Origin: Afipia sp. GAS231
Lineage (GTDB): Bacteria; Pseudomonadota; Alphaproteobacteria; Rhizobiales; Xanthobacteraceae
Direction: 5' to 3'
Assembly (NCBI RefSeq): GCF_900103365.1
Contig: NZ_LT629703.1
Coordinates: 5,132,501-5,196,500, forward strand
DNA: 64,000 nucleotides
The number at the start of each line of letters is the position of its first letter. Position 1 is the first letter of the stretch. The position numbers and the translations under genes are program-made. A model generated the notes under the pieces. That model was given only the letters and a program-made list of their open reading frames with translations. It made no database searches and was not told where the DNA came from. Positions 25,131 through 34,291 of this stretch are shown piece after piece.

Positions 25131-26795
25131 ATGAAGAACCGCATCACCGGGCGCTCGGCATTTCTCGCATTGCTGAAGGACGAGGGCATTACCCATCTGT
25201 TCGGCAATCCCGGCACCACCGAACTGCCGATCATGCACGCGCTGAAGGACCATCCCGACCTCACCTATGTGATGGCGATGCAGGAAAGCCTGGTCGTCGC
25301 CATGGCCGACGGTTTCAGCCGAGCCTCCGGAAAGCTCGTCGCCTGTAACGTCCATGTCGCGCCCGGCTTGGGCAATGCGATGGGCTCGCTGTTCAATGCG
25401 AGTTTTACCGGCACGCCGATGATCCTCACCGCGGGCCAGCAGGAGCAGGGCCACGGCCTGCAGGAGCCGGTGCTGTTCGGGCCGCTGGTGCGGATGGCCG
25501 AGCCGCTGGTGAAATGGGCGGTCGAGGTGACGCGGCTGGAGGATCTGCCGCGGATCGTGCGCCGTGCCGCCAAGATCGCGATGACGCCGCCGACCGGTCC
25601 GGTATTCATCTCGCTGCCGGGCGACATCCTCAATGCCGAAGCCGGCATCGAGCTCGGCCGTTCGACCCGCGTCGACACCCGGGTCCGGCCGTCGGACGAA
25701 TCGTTGAAGGCGTTCGCGGCGCGCATCCTCAAGGCCGAGCGGCCGGTGATCGTCGTCGGCGACGAGGTGGTCAAGAGCGACGCGCTGAAGGAAGCCGCCG
25801 AGTTCGCGGAGACGCTGGGCTGTCCGGCCTACCAGTCGTCGACGCCGTTCGGCGCGCATTTCCTGTCTGAAAGCCCGTGCTTCATGGGCGCGCTGGCGCG
25901 GATCCAGAAACTGGCCCGCGATGCGCTGACGCCCTACGACCTCATCATTGCCGTCGGCGGCGATCCGCTGCGGATGTCGGTCTACAGCGAAGTCGATCCG
26001 TTGCCGGACGGGATGTCGATCGTTCAGGTCGGTCTCGTCGATCACGACCTCGCCAAGAACTACGGCGTCGACATCGCGCTCAAGGCCGATGTCAAGGAGA
26101 CCCTGCGCGCGCTGATCCCGGCGTTGAAGGCAGCCGGCGGCAGTGCGCTGGAGACCCGCGCCAAGCAGGGATTGGCGGCGCTGGCGTCGAAGAACTGGAC
26201 TGCCAAACGCAAGATGGTGGTCGATCATATCTCGAAATCCGCCACCACCACGCCGATCGATCCGGACTGGCTGGCGCTGCAGATGATCGAGGCGATGCCT
26301 GACAATGCCATCCTGGTCGACGAGGGCCTGACCTCGTCGCGACAGATCATCGCGCTGCGCCCGCACCGCGACCGCTACGGCTATCACGCGCTGGCCTCGG
26401 GCGGCATCGGCTGGGGACTGCCGGCCTCGGTCGGCGTCAGCCTCGCCAATCCGGACCGGCCGGTGGTGTGCTACTCCGGCGACGGCTCCTCGATGTATTC
26501 GATCCAATCGCTATGGACCGCTGCCAATCAAAACCTGCCGCTGACGTTCGTGATCGTCAACAACGGCGGCTACCGCATCATCAAGCAGCGCCTGCTCGCC
26601 TTCCACGGTGACGATCACTACGTCGGCATGGACTTCAAAGACCCGCCGGTCGATTTCACGGCGCTGGCCAAATCGCTCGGCCTGGAAGCCACGCGCGTCA
26701 CCGATCCAACCCAGTTGAAGTCGGTACTGTCATCGGCCTTCAGCCGCCCCGGCGCCAAGCTGATCGAGGTGGTGGTCAACAACGCGGTGAATTGA
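25131..26795 (+). CDS. Thiamine-diphosphate enzyme, benzoylformate decarboxylase / acetolactate synthase-like
   Basis: A 554-residue ThDP-dependent enzyme with the three standard domains. The N-terminal Pyr domain has HLFGNPGTTELPIMHAL. The middle domain has RPVIVVGDEVVKSDAL. The PP domain has the cofactor motif beginning YSGDGSSMYSIQSLW and ending VNNGGYRIIKQ. The overall pattern is closest to benzoylformate decarboxylases, which convert 2-oxo acids to aldehydes, but substrate residues cannot be assigned by eye. It has a GGAGGAGAC ribosome-binding site. It appears monocistronic and convergent with an LLM monooxygenase gene. Confidence 0.85.
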   Translation: MKNRITGRSAFLALLKDEGITHLFGNPGTTELPIMHALKDHPDLTYVMAMQESLVVAMADGFSRASGKLVACNVHVAPGLGNAMGSLFNASFTGTPMILTAGQQEQGHGLQEPVLFGPLVRMAEPLVKWAVEVTRLEDLPRIVRRAAKIAMTPPTGPVFISLPGDILNAEAGIELGRSTRVDTRVRPSDESLKAFAARILKAERPVIVVGDEVVKSDALKEAAEFAETLGCPAYQSSTPFGAHFLSESPCFMGALARIQKLARDALTPYDLIIAVGGDPLRMSVYSEVDPLPDGMSIVQVGLVDHDLAKNYGVDIALKADVKETLRALIPALKAAGGSALETRAKQGLAALASKNWTAKRKMVVDHISKSATTTPIDPDWLALQMIEAMPDNAILVDEGLTSSRQIIALRPHRDRYGYHALASGGIGWGLPASVGVSLANPDRPVVCYSGDGSSMYSIQSLWTAANQNLPLTFVIVNNGGYRIIKQRLLAFHGDDHYVGMDFKDPPVDFTALAKSLGLEATRVTDPTQLKSVLSSAFSRPGAKLIEVVVNNAVN

Positions 26796-26807
26796 CGGCT
26801 TCCTCCG

Positions 26808-26923
26808 CCGTCATTGCCTGCAACAAACGCAAAAGCGTTTGTGCAAGGGAGCGAAGCGACGAAGCAATCCATCTTGCCACGCAAAGAAAGAATGAATTGC
26901 TTCGCTTCGCTCGCAATGACGGG
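26808..26923. repeat. Long inverted intergenic repeat
   Basis: Arms around ccgtcattgc...gggagcgaagcgacgaagcaat and attgcttcgcttcgctcgcaatgacgg face each other. The same unit occurs at 44215-44299. It lies between the convergent TPP-enzyme and LLM genes. The central hairpin aacgcaaaagcgtt is specific to this copy. Confidence 0.75.
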
Positions 26924-26935
26924 ACGGCGGCCATC

Positions 26936-28333
26936 CTACTCCGCCGCCTTCGCCGCCGCATGTGGCCGGTACCGGCTCGCCGGATGCTGCTCCGTCAGCC
27001 GCGCCCGCCCGGCGCCGAACAATTTCTCGCGCAGCGTCCCCTCAGCGTAGGCGTCCTTGTAAATCCCGCGGCGGGTCAGTTCCGGCACCAGCATCTCGGT
27101 GATGTCCTCGAAGTCGCCGGGCGAGACCGCAAACGGCACATTAAGTCCGTCGACGTCGGTCTGTTCGAACCAGTTCTCGATATCGTCTGCGACCTTTTCG
27201 GGCGTGCCGACCACGACCGGCCCGGCGCCGCCGATGCCGACATGTTCGATGACCTCGCGCACGGTCCAGACCCGGTCCGGGTCGCCGCGGGTGACATTGT
27301 CCATCGCGCTGCGGCCGGCATCGTTCTGGACGTGGCGCACTTCCTGGTCGAGGTCGTAGCCGGAGAAGTCGACGCCGGTCCAGCCCGACATCAGCGCCAG
27401 CGCGCCTTCGGGGTTGATATGGCGGCGATAGTCGGCGTGCTTCGCTTTCGCTTCAGCCTCGGTGCGGCCGAGGATGATCGTCATCATGCTGAACATCAGG
27501 ATCTCGGCTGGATTCCGTCCGTTCTCCTTGGCCTGCGCGCGGATCGCCGCGACGCGTGGGCCGATGATCTTGGCCGACGGTCCCGACATGAACACGCATT
27601 CGGCATGCTGGCCGGCGAACTGCCGCCCGCGCGGCGAGGTGCCGGCCTGGTACAGCACCGGCGTCCGCTGCGGCGACGGTTCGCTGAGGTGAATGGCGTT
27701 GAGCTTGTAATGATTACCCTCGTGCTCGATGCGATGCACCTTCGACGGATCGGCGAAAATCCCGCGCGCGCGGTCGCGCAGCACGGCGTCGTCTTCCCAG
27801 CTGCCTTCCCAGAGCTTGTAGACCAGCTCCATATATTCGTCGGCGATGTCGTAGCGGTCATCATGCGCGGTCTGCTTGTCCTTGCCGGCGCCGCGCGCGG
27901 CGCTGTCGAGATAGCCGGTCACCACGTTCCAGCCGATGCGGCCGTTGGTGAGGTGATCGAGCGTCGACATGCGGCGCGCGAACGGGTAGGGCGGCTCGAA
28001 GGACAGATTGCTGGTGACGCCGAAGCCCAGATGCTCGGTCACGGCCGCCATCGCCGGGATCAGCATCAGCGGTTCGTTCGAGGGCGTCTGCGCGGCATTG
28101 CGCAACGCCGCGTCCGGACTGTTGCCGTAGACGTCATAGACGCCGAGCACGTCGGCAAGGAACAGCCCGTCGAACCGCCCGCGTTCCAGTGTCCTGGCGA
28201 GGTCGATCCAGTAGGGCAGGCGGTTATAGTCGAGGGTGCGGTCGCGCGGATGGGTCCACAACCCCGGCGACTGGTGCGCCACGCAGTTCATGGCGAAGGC
28301 GTTGAGCCGGATCTGTTTTGTCATAGGTGGCAA
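26936..28333 (-). CDS. LLM-class flavin-dependent monooxygenase (NtaA/SnaA/DszA family)
   Basis: A 465-residue bacterial luciferase-like oxygenase. The sequence shows the N-terminal MTKQIRLNAFAMNC, the FMN-site GRFDGLFLADVLGVYD, the family pattern TNGRIGWNVVTGYLDSAARG and PVLYQAGTSPRGRQFA. Such enzymes use FMNH2 and oxygen to attack amine, sulphur or related substrates and need a separate flavin reductase, which is not seen nearby. A paralogue is encoded at 58603-59970. The CMD-like gene lies 54 bp upstream on the same strand, so the two may be co-transcribed. Confidence 0.87.
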   Translation of the reverse strand: MPPMTKQIRLNAFAMNCVAHQSPGLWTHPRDRTLDYNRLPYWIDLARTLERGRFDGLFLADVLGVYDVYGNSPDAALRNAAQTPSNEPLMLIPAMAAVTEHLGFGVTSNLSFEPPYPFARRMSTLDHLTNGRIGWNVVTGYLDSAARGAGKDKQTAHDDRYDIADEYMELVYKLWEGSWEDDAVLRDRARGIFADPSKVHRIEHEGNHYKLNAIHLSEPSPQRTPVLYQAGTSPRGRQFAGQHAECVFMSGPSAKIIGPRVAAIRAQAKENGRNPAEILMFSMMTIILGRTEAEAKAKHADYRRHINPEGALALMSGWTGVDFSGYDLDQEVRHVQNDAGRSAMDNVTRGDPDRVWTVREVIEHVGIGGAGPVVVGTPEKVADDIENWFEQTDVDGLNVPFAVSPGDFEDITEMLVPELTRRGIYKDAYAEGTLREKLFGAGRARLTEQHPASRYRPHAAAKAAE

Positions 28334-28387
28334 CTTCTAAGGGACGGTCGCGCGGCGGCGCCGCGCGACGAGGGTGAGAATAGCAGC

Positions 28388-29014
28388 CTAGCGCCCGGCC
28401 TGCTTGAACGGCATTTGCTCACCGGCCGGCGGGGCGACGCGGGCGACGTTGAGCGTCATCGAGACCACGTCGTAGTAGCCGTTGACCGCGACCAGGTCCA
28501 TGATGCCCTGTTCGCCGAATTTTTCGAGCGCCCGGGCATAGATCGCGTCGTCGACGCCGTGATCCCTGCGAAGCTGGGTGGTGAACTCCCAGACGATGGC
28601 TTCGTCGTCCTTCATCTTGTCGGGCTTGTTGCCGGCGCCGATCGCGGCGACGATGGCGGGGTCGAGGCCCGCCTTGATCGCCAGCGGGGCGTGGGCAAAC
28701 CACTCATATTGCGAGCCCCAATGTTGCGCGGTCATGATGATCGCCATCTCGTTGATGCGCTTGTCGAGCGAGGTGTTGAAGCGGATATATTCGCCGACCT
28801 TCTGCAGCCGGTCTGCCAATTCGGGGCTGCGCAGCCAGGCGTTGAACGGGCCGCCGATCCCCTTGCGCGGACCCGACATGATGGCGTCGGCCACCGCGCG
28901 CTGGGCCGGCGTCATCTTGTCGAGCGGCATTTCTGCCATGCGCTCACCGGTGAGCGCCATGGCCGAACCGGCAAACAACAGACAGATCGCAGACGCACGC
29001 AGGATCGTTTTCAT
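28388..29014 (-). CDS. Carboxymuconolactone decarboxylase-like protein with signal peptide
   Basis: A 208-residue protein: residues 1-20 are a signal peptide (ILRASAICLLFAGSAMA), and the rest is a CMD/AhpD-like all-helical domain. Markers are SLDKRINEMAIIMTAQHW followed by EWFAHAPLAIKAGL and AVNGYYDVVSMTLNVARV. The CxxC redox pair of AhpD is absent (E-W-F-A-H instead), pointing to the decarboxylase-like branch. Periplasmic location is unusual for this family. The start at 29014 has GGGGAGGCCGTCC upstream. It is followed by the LLM monooxygenase gene. Confidence 0.8.
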   Translation of the reverse strand: MKTILRASAICLLFAGSAMALTGERMAEMPLDKMTPAQRAVADAIMSGPRKGIGGPFNAWLRSPELADRLQKVGEYIRFNTSLDKRINEMAIIMTAQHWGSQYEWFAHAPLAIKAGLDPAIVAAIGAGNKPDKMKDDEAIVWEFTTQLRRDHGVDDAIYARALEKFGEQGIMDLVAVNGYYDVVSMTLNVARVAPPAGEQMPFKQAGR

Positions 29015-29184
29015 GGACGGCCTCCCCAAATATTCGCCCGATCGGACGCCGGGCTGCACGGCGAAATTGTTGCATTCCGGGCGATTTTAGCAAGGCCCAT
29101 TCGGCCGCTCGCCAGCCACTTCCAGCGGGCGATTTATCCCGATAGGTTGGCACCCCTACAATCACGAGTACCAAGGAAAAGACC

Positions 29185-30570
29185 ATGGCGACCAGAGCCG
29201 ACGCGATTGCGAAAGCGCGCGAGCATCTTCATTCCGGCGCGTTCATCACTGAGCTGAACCGCAGGGTCGGATTCAGGACGCAGAGCCAGGAACCGCTGCC
29301 GGGCGATCCGATGCGCGCCTATCTCGTCGAGGGGCTGACGCCGGCATTCGAGGAAATGGGATTTACGACGCGGATCGTGGAATCGCCGATCGGCAAGGGA
29401 CCCTATCTCTTGGCCGACTATCGCGAGGATCCGTCGCTGCTGACCGTGCTCTCCTATGGCCACGGCGATGTCGTCGGCGGCATGGTCGGCGAATGGCGGG
29501 ATAATCTCGACCCATGGCGGACCACGACCAAAGGCGAGCGGGTCTATGGCCGCGGCACCGCCGACAACAAGGGGCAGCACAGCATCAACATGGCGGCGCT
29601 GCGCATGGTGCACGACGCCAGGGGCGGCAAGCTCGGCTTCAACGCCAAGTTCATCATCGAGACCTCTGAAGAGATCGGCTCGCCGGATCTGGCGCAGGTC
29701 TGCGCGTCCTTGCATGAGGAATTGAAGGCCGACCTGTTGCTGGCTTCCGACGGTCCCCGGCTATCGGCGGATCGTCCGACCGTCTTCCTCGGCTGCCGTG
29801 GCGGCGTCCGCATTGCGCTCGATGTCAACCTGCGCGAAGGCGGCAATCACTCCGGCAATTGGGGCGGCCTGCTCGCCAACCCCGCGACCATCCTGGCCAA
29901 CGCCATCGCTGCGCTGGTCGATCACCGCGGGCGGATGAAGCTTGAAATCATGAAGCCGCCGCGCATCACGAACCAGATTCGCTCGGTTCTGGCCGAAGTG
30001 GAGGTGAAGCCGACGCCGGATGAGCCGCAGCTTTCCGACAATTGGGGCGAGGATGATCTAACGGCCGCCGAACGCGTCTATGCCTGGAACACGCTGGAAG
30101 TGCTGGCGATGTCGTCGGGCAATATCGAGGAGCCGGCCAACGCGATCCCGGGACGCGCGCGCGCGGTGCTGCAGCTTCGCTTCGTGGTCGGCACCGAATA
30201 CGAAAAGGTCGTCGATGCCGTCAGGGACTACCTGCACGCCAATGGCTTTGCGATGGTCGAAGTCTCCGGCCAGCAGCGGTTTGGCGCTTCGCGAACCGAT
30301 GTCGACAGCCCCTGGGTGAACTGGGCGGCGAATTCGATCCGCAAGACCACCGGAAAGCCGCCGGCGATCCTGCCGAATATCGGCGGCTCGCTGCCCAATG
30401 GCGTGTTCGCCGAAGGGCTTGGGCTACCGACGATCTGGGTGCCGCATTCCTATCCCGGGTGTTCGCAGCACGCGCCCGACGAACACATTCTGCTGCCGCT
30501 GACCGAGGAAGCTCTGGCGATCATGGCGGGGCTGTTCTGGGATCTCGGCGAGACGCCGCGCAACGGCTAG
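29185..30570 (+). CDS. M20-family metallopeptidase / amidohydrolase
   Basis: A 461-residue zinc hydrolase of the M20 family. Metal-site motifs are VLSYGHGDVV (His-x-Asp), YGRGTADNKGQ, IETSEEIGSPD with the general-base Glu pair, and the C-terminal VPHSYPGCSQHAPDEH. Members cleave dipeptides, acylated amino acids or carbamoyl compounds in the cytoplasm. It is followed 43 bp downstream by an MHS-family transporter, so the pair probably imports and hydrolyses one substrate. Confidence 0.87.
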   Translation: MATRADAIAKAREHLHSGAFITELNRRVGFRTQSQEPLPGDPMRAYLVEGLTPAFEEMGFTTRIVESPIGKGPYLLADYREDPSLLTVLSYGHGDVVGGMVGEWRDNLDPWRTTTKGERVYGRGTADNKGQHSINMAALRMVHDARGGKLGFNAKFIIETSEEIGSPDLAQVCASLHEELKADLLLASDGPRLSADRPTVFLGCRGGVRIALDVNLREGGNHSGNWGGLLANPATILANAIAALVDHRGRMKLEIMKPPRITNQIRSVLAEVEVKPTPDEPQLSDNWGEDDLTAAERVYAWNTLEVLAMSSGNIEEPANAIPGRARAVLQLRFVVGTEYEKVVDAVRDYLHANGFAMVEVSGQQRFGASRTDVDSPWVNWAANSIRKTTGKPPAILPNIGGSLPNGVFAEGLGLPTIWVPHSYPGCSQHAPDEHILLPLTEEALAIMAGLFWDLGETPRNG

Positions 30571-30613
30571 CGGGATGCGGCGCGACGACATGGAATGGAA
30601 AAGGGGATCGTAG

Positions 30614-31912
30614 ATGGCGTTGTCAGAAGCCGAAGTGCGAGGGGTAGCTTCCGAGTCGAAGCAAAAGGACGTTACAAAGCTGATCGTCGCGACGTCGATC
30701 GGCAACGCGCTGGAATGGTACGATATCGCTGTCTACGGCTACTTCGCGATCTATGTGTCGAAAGCGTTCTTTCCGAATGAGGACCAGACCGCGTCGCTGC
30801 TGCTGACGCTGGGCACGTTCGGCCTGTCGTATCTGGCGCGTCCGATCGGCGGCGTCGTGCTCGGCGCCTATGCCGATCGCTTCGGCCGCAAGGCGTCGTT
30901 GATGGTTTCGATCGTCATGATGACGTTCGGCACGCTGGCGGTCGGACTGATGCCGAGTTATTCGACCATCGGCATTCTCGCTCCGATCGCGGTCATCCTC
31001 GCACGTCTGTTGCAGGGCTTTTCCGCCGGCGGCGAGTTCGGCAGCTCGACCGCGTTTCTGGTCGAGCATATGCCGCACCGGCGCGGCTTCGTCGCAAGCT
31101 GGCAATTCGCCAGCCAGGGACTGAGCGGATTGCTGGCGTCGGGATTTGGCGTCTGGCTCACCTCGGCCATGACATCAGCCGATCTGGAATCCTGGGGCTG
31201 GCGCATTCCGTTCCTGTTCGGCGTGCTGATCGGGCCGATCGGCATCTATATCCGCAACAATATCGACGATGCGACAGCGCCTCCCGCTGCCAAGAACGAG
31301 TCCGTCGTTACCAAAGTGTTCGCTGAGCAGAAGCTTCGGGTACTGCTGGGCATCGGCGCTATCGCGGTGACGACCTCGGTCAACTACCTCATCGTCTACA
31401 TGCCGACCTACGTGGTCAAAACGCTGAAGCTGCCGCCGTCGGTAGGTTTCCAGGCGGCGCTGGCTGCGGGCATCGCGGTCACGGTGCTGCCGCCGATCGC
31501 CGGAATGATCTCGGACCGGATCGGGCGCACCACCCACATGATCGCATTCTGTCTGCTGTTGCTGGTATCGGCGTTTCCGGCCTTCCTGATCTTGACGCGG
31601 ACACCGACGCCAATGGTGATTATCCTGGTCGTGCTGTGCCTCGGCACGCTGAAGGCGCTCTACTTCGGGCCGCTCGCGGCGCTGATGTCCGAACTGTTCC
31701 CGCCGATGACGCGCGGCACTGGCCTCGGCCTGAGCTACAATATCGGAGTTACCGTATTCGGCGGCATGTCGCCGGTGATCATGGCCTGGATGGGGAGCCT
31801 TGCCTTTTTCGGCAATCTCGCGCCCGGCTATTACATCACCCTTTGCGGCCTCGTCAGCCTGTGCGCGCTGGTCACGATCCGGCGGACGGCGGCGGATGAC
31901 GGGTTCGCCTGA
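30614..31912 (+). CDS. MFS transporter, metabolite:H+ symporter (MHS) family
   Basis: A 432-residue secondary transporter with twelve predicted helices. The MHS N-terminal signature is present: GNALEWYDIAVYGYFA, then RPIGGVVLGAYADRFGRKA, which is the loop 2-3 motif. Relatives import organic acids, osmolytes or shikimate with protons. It lies directly after the M20 peptidase gene and before an IclR regulator gene, together suggesting a small regulated uptake-and-hydrolysis module. Confidence 0.88.
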   Translation: MALSEAEVRGVASESKQKDVTKLIVATSIGNALEWYDIAVYGYFAIYVSKAFFPNEDQTASLLLTLGTFGLSYLARPIGGVVLGAYADRFGRKASLMVSIVMMTFGTLAVGLMPSYSTIGILAPIAVILARLLQGFSAGGEFGSSTAFLVEHMPHRRGFVASWQFASQGLSGLLASGFGVWLTSAMTSADLESWGWRIPFLFGVLIGPIGIYIRNNIDDATAPPAAKNESVVTKVFAEQKLRVLLGIGAIAVTTSVNYLIVYMPTYVVKTLKLPPSVGFQAALAAGIAVTVLPPIAGMISDRIGRTTHMIAFCLLLLVSAFPAFLILTRTPTPMVIILVVLCLGTLKALYFGPLAALMSELFPPMTRGTGLGLSYNIGVTVFGGMSPVIMAWMGSLAFFGNLAPGYYITLCGLVSLCALVTIRRTAADDGFA

Positions 31913-32050
31913 CGGAATGATATTTCCACACCGGAGAATAGCCGCGAAATCTGGGCAGAAATCCTGCAAGGAAAGGTCTGTCAGGCGAAATAAATGCCTG
32001 TCGCAAGCGCTTCGCTCGCTCTAGGATCGGGGGAAAGCGGAGACCAGACG

Positions 32051-32884
32051 ATGGCGGGGACGCCCAAACGAAAGTCGGTGTTGTCCGTGGTCGGCCAGAC
32101 CGACAAGTTCAACGCCATTCAAAAAGTCTGCGCGATCCTGCGCGTGCTGGCGCAGAACTCGCCGCTGCGGCTGACCGAAATCGCCGATGCGACTTCGCTG
32201 AACAAGGCGACGACGTTGCGCATTCTGGGCTCGCTGATCGACGAAGGCTTCGTCAGCCGCGTCGCCGGCGCAAAAACTTACGAGCTCGGCCAGGAGGCGC
32301 GGGTGATGGCGATCAGCGCCCGCCGCACCGTCGACATCGCCGAACTGGCGCAGCCGAGCCTGCTGCGGCTGTCGGAGCGATCCGCCGATACGGCGCTGTT
32401 GTCGGTGCGCAGCGGCGTCGAGGCGTTATATCTGGCGCGCTCCGTCGGCAGCCATCCGCTGCAGCCGAATTACCTGCAGATCGGCAGCCGCCGTCCGCTG
32501 GGCGTCGGCGCCGGCAGCCTTGCGCTGATGGTGTGGCTGCCGGATGCCGAAATCGAGGCCATCATCGAGGTCTTGAGACCGCGCCTGGCGAAATCGCCGC
32601 GCATCACGCCGAAATATCTGCGCGAGCGCATTACCGCCGCGCGCAAGCATGGCCATACCATGCTGCTCGATGCTGCCTATCCCGGCATGGGCGGGGTCGG
32701 CGTGCCCGTCCGCGATGACACCGGTCAGGTGGTCGCGGCCTTAAGCATCGGCGCTTCCAGCGACCGCATCCGGCGGCGCGAGACCGAACTCGCCGAGATG
32801 CTGAAAAAGGAAGTGCAGATCCTGATGCGGGCGATGGCGCAACCGGCCAGACCGGGCACGCTGAAGGTGATCAAGGCGGGATAA
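32051..32884 (+). CDS. IclR-family transcriptional regulator
   Basis: A 277-residue regulator. The N-terminal winged helix is seen in RLTEIADATSLNKATTLRIL, and the GAF-like effector domain has GSRRPLGVGAGSLALMVWL and the C-terminal AALSIGASSDRI. IclR proteins respond to small aromatic or organic-acid effectors and control nearby catabolic genes. It lies 138 bp after the MHS transporter gene on the same strand and upstream of the hydrolase pair, so either could be its target. The start at 32051 fits the basic N-terminal tail and a GGAGA site. Confidence 0.85.
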   Translation: MAGTPKRKSVLSVVGQTDKFNAIQKVCAILRVLAQNSPLRLTEIADATSLNKATTLRILGSLIDEGFVSRVAGAKTYELGQEARVMAISARRTVDIAELAQPSLLRLSERSADTALLSVRSGVEALYLARSVGSHPLQPNYLQIGSRRPLGVGAGSLALMVWLPDAEIEAIIEVLRPRLAKSPRITPKYLRERITAARKHGHTMLLDAAYPGMGGVGVPVRDDTGQVVAALSIGASSDRIRRRETELAEMLKKEVQILMRAMAQPARPGTLKVIKAG

Positions 32885-33004
32885 CGGCCGCGGCGGCAAG
32901 CAATAATCAAGCTAGGCTAAAGGTCGCGGTACCTTGCGATATCAGGCGCTTCGGGCCATCTTGTGCCGGCCAATGTCGGCACCGCGGGACACGCTCTGGG
33001 GCGC

Positions 33005-33421
33005 ATGATTTCAGCTACGAACGCGACCGACGCCGCTGTCATTCAGGCGTTTGCCGGAATTCCGGGCCTGCTCGACCGGACGCCGGCGCTGATCGCGCGC
33101 GGCCGTTTTCTCGATTGCGAATGTCTGCTCGGGCCGACTGGGCATCCCTTTCACGCCTCGATCCGTCAGGGACGGATCGTCGACCTGACGCCGGCGCCGG
33201 TCTTGATGCGGTCGTGGCGATTTGCCTATCGCGCTTCGTCTGCGGCCTGGGCCGAACATTGGCAGGCCGCGCCGCAGCCGGGCTTTCACGATCTGCTGGC
33301 GCTGACCAAGCGCGGCGAAGCGGGGCTGGAGGGCGATCTGCATCCCTTCATCGCCAACCTGCAGTATTTCAAGGACGTGCTGGCGCTGCCGCGGCAGAAT
33401 TTTGTCATGGTGGCGTCATGA
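33005..33421 (+). CDS. Hypothetical protein, possibly SCP2-like
   Basis: A 138-residue protein of unknown function. The order of elements (GRFLDCECLLG, FHASIRQGRIVDL, then FHDLLALTKRGEAGLEGDL) recalls SCP2-type lipid-carrier domains, where a beta sheet is followed by a G-D loop and a C-terminal helix, but the match is weak. Its TGA stop overlaps the ATG of the alpha/beta hydrolase gene, so the products are made together and probably cooperate. A GTG at 32963 would extend it by 14 residues. Confidence 0.6.
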   Translation: MISATNATDAAVIQAFAGIPGLLDRTPALIARGRFLDCECLLGPTGHPFHASIRQGRIVDLTPAPVLMRSWRFAYRASSAAWAEHWQAAPQPGFHDLLALTKRGEAGLEGDLHPFIANLQYFKDVLALPRQNFVMVAS

Positions 33422-34272
33422 ACGGCGATATCGAGGCAATCGTCGGCCGTTATGTTCACGTCGATATCGATGGCGAGATGCATCGCATCTATTTCGAGGA
33501 AACCGGCGCCGGCATTCCCTTGGTGTGTCTGCACACCGCGGGCGCCGACAACCGGCAATGGCGGCATCTGCTCACGGACGAAGCGTTCGCGAAGAATTTC
33601 CGCGTCATCGCCTTCGACATGCCCTGGCACGGCAAATCCAATCCACCTGATAACTGGGACGGTTCGGAATATCAGCTGACCACGGCGCGCTACACGCAGA
33701 CGATCCGCGCTTTCTGCCGGGCGTTGAAGCTCGACAGGCCGGTGGTGATGGGGTGCTCGATCGGCGGCCGCATCGTCCTTAATCTTGCGATCGATCATGC
33801 CGCGGAATTCCGCGCGCTGATCGGGCTTGAGGCTGCCGATTTCCAGGCGCCATGGTACGACACCAACTGGCTCAACCGTCCGGACGTCCATGGCGGCGAA
33901 GTCTGCGCCGCGCTGGTCTCCGGCCTGATCGCGCCGCAAAGCCCGGCCCCTTCGCGGATGGAGACGCTGTGGGCCTACAAACAGGGCGGTCCCGGCGTCT
34001 TCAAGGGCGATCTTTATTTCTACCGGGTCGACGGCGACCTGCGTGGCCGGGTCGGGCAGATCGATACTAAAGTATGCCCGCTGTTTCTGCTCACCGGCGA
34101 GTATGATTTCTCCTGCACGCCGGAAGATACCAAGCGGACCGCCGCCGCGATCCCCGGCGCCCGTGTTACCATCATGGAGCAGCTCGGTCATTTTCCGATG
34201 AGCGAAAATCCCGATCAGTTTCGCCGCTACATCTCGCCGGTGCTCGGCGAGATTCTCAAGCAATCGACGTAA
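33418..34272 (+). CDS. Alpha/beta hydrolase
   Basis: A 284-residue alpha/beta-fold hydrolase. The sequence shows the HTAGADNRQW oxyanion region, DMPWHGKSNPP, the nucleophile elbow VVMGCSIGGRI (Ser in G-C-S-I-G), the Asp in LLTGEYDFSC and the His in EQLGHFPMSEN, which form the Ser-Asp-His triad. It probably cleaves an ester or C-C bond of a small metabolite. Translation is coupled to the preceding gene (ATGA). The amino-acid receptor gene starts 20 bp downstream on the same strand, so this unit may run into the ABC transporter operon. Confidence 0.87.
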   Translation: MNGDIEAIVGRYVHVDIDGEMHRIYFEETGAGIPLVCLHTAGADNRQWRHLLTDEAFAKNFRVIAFDMPWHGKSNPPDNWDGSEYQLTTARYTQTIRAFCRALKLDRPVVMGCSIGGRIVLNLAIDHAAEFRALIGLEAADFQAPWYDTNWLNRPDVHGGEVCAALVSGLIAPQSPAPSRMETLWAYKQGGPGVFKGDLYFYRVDGDLRGRVGQIDTKVCPLFLLTGEYDFSCTPEDTKRTAAAIPGARVTIMEQLGHFPMSENPDQFRRYISPVLGEILKQST

Positions 34273-34291
34273 CCCAGACGAGGAGTACAGT

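Noticed and set aside
24936..26507. 523-codon minus-strand open frame
   Set aside because: It is antisense to the TPP-dependent enzyme gene and has the Arg/His/Asp-rich composition typical of shadows in GC-rich DNA.
26792..29257. 821-codon plus-strand open frame
   Set aside because: It runs antisense through the LLM monooxygenase and CMD-like genes, both of which have family motifs and ribosome-binding sites; the frame itself resembles no family.
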